Source: Purshia tridentata | Lineage: Eukaryota > Streptophyta > Magnoliopsida > Rosales > Rosaceae | DNA length: 64,000 nucleotides | Direction of reading: 5' to 3' | NCBI GenBank assembly: GCA_003254885.1 | Contig: QANT01000963.1 | Coordinates: forward strand, 35,870-99,869 | Shown here: piece by piece, positions 61,145-64,000 of the stretch | How positions within the stretch are numbered: the first letter of the stretch is position 1 | Layout: each line of letters starts with the position of its first letter | Position numbers and translations under genes: made by a program | Notes under the pieces: model-generated | Seen by the model: the letters and a program-made list of their open reading frames with translations, nothing else | Databases searched by the model: none | Told to the model about the DNA's origin: nothing

Positions 61145-62757
61145 CTAAGAAGAACCAGAGCACCCGGTGAGCCTTCCAAAGAATGTTGTCCCCTTAGACT
61201 TGGACCTTGAAAACTTATGATGATCATGAGATTGCTGGTTTTGCTTTCTGACATCGCAGCTGTGGCTTTCCAGATGACTCTTCAAAATTCTGTTCTCATC
61301 CATCAGATTATGAACTCGAGACTCAAGCCGCTCAATTCTCTCACTTTTGTAATTATTCCTCCTTATCAACTCAGCTTGCTGTTTCATGTTTTCACTTATC
61401 AGTTCTGAAACTTTTTCCTCCCACATTTTCTCCACTTCTAAATGGCACAGCAAGAAACTACTCTCCCCCATGTTGTCATGATCGATCTTTTTCCTTATTG
61501 GTGATGATCCTTCATGGGATTCTAGGTCTGTCTCAGGTTCTGTGTTCATGAAACTCAGATCATCATCATCATCATCAGAGACTTGAGGATGATCAGTTAG
61601 TTCAGTTGTTGCACTTAGTGCCTTTGATACTTTGGTATTGTGCCCCGAGATTTCCTTTTCACATTTCTCAATGGTTTGGGATTTCAACGAGTCTAATGAA
61701 GAAAATGATCTGAGATGAGCAGCTTGAATCAATTCAGTTCTGAGGTGATCGTACTTCTCGGCGAGCAAACGGTACGACCTGTTAAAGTCTTTCAACATGG
61801 TTTTGAGCTCGGGTTTCCTTTTGTAGAACATCTCAGCCCTCTTTGCAAATGTATCTCCATCTTCTTCGATGATGTTAAGCATGAGATTAGTCTTCTCTTC
61901 CAAATCTGCGACCATCTTTGTATGGTTAGAATTTAACTTGGTATATGGCTGACATACCTTTCCATTAAAGGTATGTGAATCATGTAATTATATTACTGAA
62001 ACAAAAATAACACCCTAGCTTGTACTGTTTTTCTCTACTTATTGACTTGTGATCCAAGAAACAATCATCCTGAACTTACAAACATGGCCCCTTTTTTTTT
62101 TTTTTTTTTTAATGTCTTAAACCACAAGACGTACTCTATACTAAAACGGAGTACTTGGTTGGACTATTTGTTTTTTTAGGAATTCTAAACGATGTGAATT
62201 GCAAAATATTGAAAACAACTAAAACTTAAGGCCACTTTTTGGTTCGTGATTCAAAGACAGCTTTAAAAAAAAAATCTTAGGGGTTTTATTTATTTATATA
62301 TGTACCTTAGAATACGATAAAGACAATATCAGAAAAAGATGTTGAACGGCCCCCCAAAAACTGGTATGTATGAGAACCATATTCACGTACACCATGAAGA
62401 ACTTAGATTTAAGCATATATATATATCAGAAATTAATCCAAATTAAAATTTTAGTGCAAATCCAGGGACTGAAGAAAACGAAAAGACAGATTAAGGGACT
62501 ATCATAAAAGTTAAGAACAAGCTTTTTACGTGTACTAAAAGGCAATAGGTGCAAATATAGAAAACCAAGCATGCAAAACCTAACTAAAAACTTGAGTGAT
62601 CATGATCTTAACCCTAGATCCAAAAAAGGAGAAGGAAGAAACCTGAGAGAGTAGCTTGAAGCCACTGAGATTGATGGCCAAGGGGACGATTATGGCCGAG
62701 GCTCCGCCATGAAAGTGAGGCAGCGTGGTCTTCATTGGTCGTCTCTTTTGAATCCAT
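61145..62757 (-). CDS. NETWORKED 3-like actin-binding (NAB domain) protein
   Basis: Two exons, 62757-62643 and 61905-61145, join in phase (WLQATLS then DLEEKTNLML) to give 291 residues. The N-terminal NAB (KIP1-like) domain covers about residues 16-105: QSQWLQATLSDLEEKT, EEDGDTFAKRAEMFYKRKPEL and YRLLAEKYDHLRTEL. A central acidic linker follows, then a C-terminal coiled coil (EKVSELISENMKQQAELIRR, IERLESRVHNLMDENRIL) and a basic, Cys-containing tail. NET proteins link actin filaments to membranes; short family 3 members associate with ER, plasma membrane or nuclear envelope. The usual N-terminal run of three tryptophans is reduced to one (SWRSLGHN). The start is the only ATG before this block. 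Confidence 0.85.
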
Positions 62758-64000
62758 TGTCTTCCAATCAACAATAAAACCTCACTTCTTTCCTCCGCTT
62801 ACTGAGGGTATCAAGAAGAAACCCTTTTTCTTTGAATTTATATCGACTACTATACCAGCCTTTCTCAATCACGTCCTGATTTTAAGGACTTCAAGAGTTT
62901 TCCTCTAAGGCTAAATACCAAACCTTTTTTTTTCTTCGATCCAAAACTCTACAAACTATTAAAAATACGTCTTAAAAAAAGTTTAAATAGTGATCATAAT
63001 CTCTATAACATTTTATTGCCTTTAAAATAATTTGAATGTATTTTTAAATATAATATTGAGGAATGATCTCTTGCCATATATAATTGTGAATTGGAACGGT
63101 ATATTCGAATTTAATTTTACCTAATCAACGCCTGTGATTCTCTGTTTGAAAAAAGCAAATTATTATATTGTGTATAAATTTTTCGATTTAAGTTCAATAA
63201 TGTTTTGGAATTAAATATGTGAGGTTAGTCTTGACGAAAAATGAGGAGTGTCAAGAAGTCAAGTTGTTTTTAAGAAATTTATTTATTTAATCCATGTACG
63301 TATCATCTATCAATTAAATTTATAGAAATTTAGGATTAAATACCTAGTTTCAATACTTTTTAAAAAAATCAGTTTTGCTCATAATTTTTAGGTTTGACTA
63401 CTAATTAATGAACTTGATTTTTAGAATAGGTCACAAATTTACAGCCCATTTATTTTGAGCTTTATTTGTTTGATAAATTTGCCCTTCTACTGTCCTTTGG
63501 CCCACATATGATGGGTCTTAAATAAAATTTATAAATTTTTGACAAAATTGTCCTTGATACTTTTATATTGTCTTGAAAATTAGTTAATATAGTCTCAACT
63601 TCAGTTTTAGTTATGACTGTACGACACTCAACTTTANCTGTACGACACTCAACTTCAAATTTAATTGTGACTAAATGACTGTCACAGCTAAATTGTGATA
63701 CAGTAGCAGTTAGGTTGTGACTGAATTGAAATTTTTTTTAAAGAGAAATTGTATTACAATATAGTATAAATACATAGAGGTCAAAATAATACATTTACTC
63801 AAAATAATACTTAGTATAGTGGTGGTAGTTGCCTTTTTCAACTTGCTAAGATAATCACAACTAAATTGTAAGACAGTCATAGTTAAGATGTGATTGGATT
63901 GATTTTTTTTAATTTTAATACAATATAGTATAAACTAATGTAATAGTATGGATGTAATATATATATATATATATATATATTAGTAAATTAGTCAAAAACC
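62758..64000. other. Intergenic region at the right edge
   Basis: This is the promoter of the NET3-like gene, then AT-rich DNA with no coding exon. It contains one ambiguous base at 63637, a diverged tandem repeat (63687-63770 and 63859-63931), and an (AT)n tract at about 63956-63980. Confidence 0.5.
63617..63655. repeat. 21-bp direct repeat flanking an ambiguous base
   Basis: CTGTACGACACTCAACTT occurs at 63617 and again at 63638, with the only N of the window at 63637 between them. It may be a true repeat or an uncollapsed assembly join. Confidence 0.8.

Overview
This is a gene-rich stretch of a flowering-plant nuclear genome, almost certainly a core eudicot and probably a woody species. 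The evidence is GT-AG introns throughout, AT-rich non-coding DNA, and plant-specific families (CORYNE, VAN3/AGD3, LIR1, a DYW-class PPR editing factor, lysine-pathway aspartokinase, NET3, SCD2). I cannot name the genus from sequence alone; a Rosaceae-like genome is only a guess. Gene models were built by hand from splice sites, reading phase and remembered family sequences.

Layout. 1-4.5 kb is AT-rich with no gene. 4.5-6.7 kb (+) holds a trihelix transcription factor of the ASR3 type. 7.5-9.1 kb (-) holds a TSSC4-like U5 snRNP factor. 10.1-11.8 kb (-) is a rearranged tandem copy of that gene, fused in frame to the aspartic-protease region of a Ty3/Gypsy retrotransposon; this is the most unusual object here. 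11.8-17.7 kb has no recognisable gene but carries a 229-bp tandem duplication. 17.7-24.3 kb (+) is a 19-exon BAR-PH-ArfGAP-ankyrin gene (VAN3/AGD3 type). 26.9-28.9 kb (+) is CORYNE. 30.5-31.1 kb (+) is LIR1. 31.5-32.8 kb (-) is a small RecA-like ATPase resembling SWSAP1. 34.4-38.3 kb (-) is a plastid monofunctional aspartokinase, divergent from a RARE1-type PPR-DYW gene (38.7-41.0 kb, +). 42.8-45.6 kb (+) is NXD1, convergent with a serine carboxypeptidase-like gene of the SCPL45 type (45.9-48.7 kb, -). 48.7-54.0 kb is intergenic and contains a 928-bp non-autonomous DNA transposon with a perfect 8-bp target-site duplication. 54.1-59.6 kb (-) is an SCD2 coiled-coil gene. 61.1-62.8 kb (-) is a short NETWORKED-3-like gene.

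There are no operons; each gene is a separate unit. Order is informative, though. From memory, VAN3, CORYNE, AK-LYS1 and RARE1 are consecutive on Arabidopsis chromosome 5 (At5g13300 down to At5g13270), and NXD1 and SCPL45 are neighbours on chromosome 1 (At1g28100, At1g28110). The window therefore looks like an ancestral block that has been split in Arabidopsis. Three genes concern plastids (LIR1, aspartokinase, RARE1), NXD1 affects plastid pigments, and VAN3 and SCD2 act in membrane trafficking.

The novelty is structural. It includes the TSSC4/retropepsin chimera, three kinds of intron or exon duplication that copied splice sites, two introns that need GC donors, a decayed duplicate exon in SCD2, and the newly delimited transposon.
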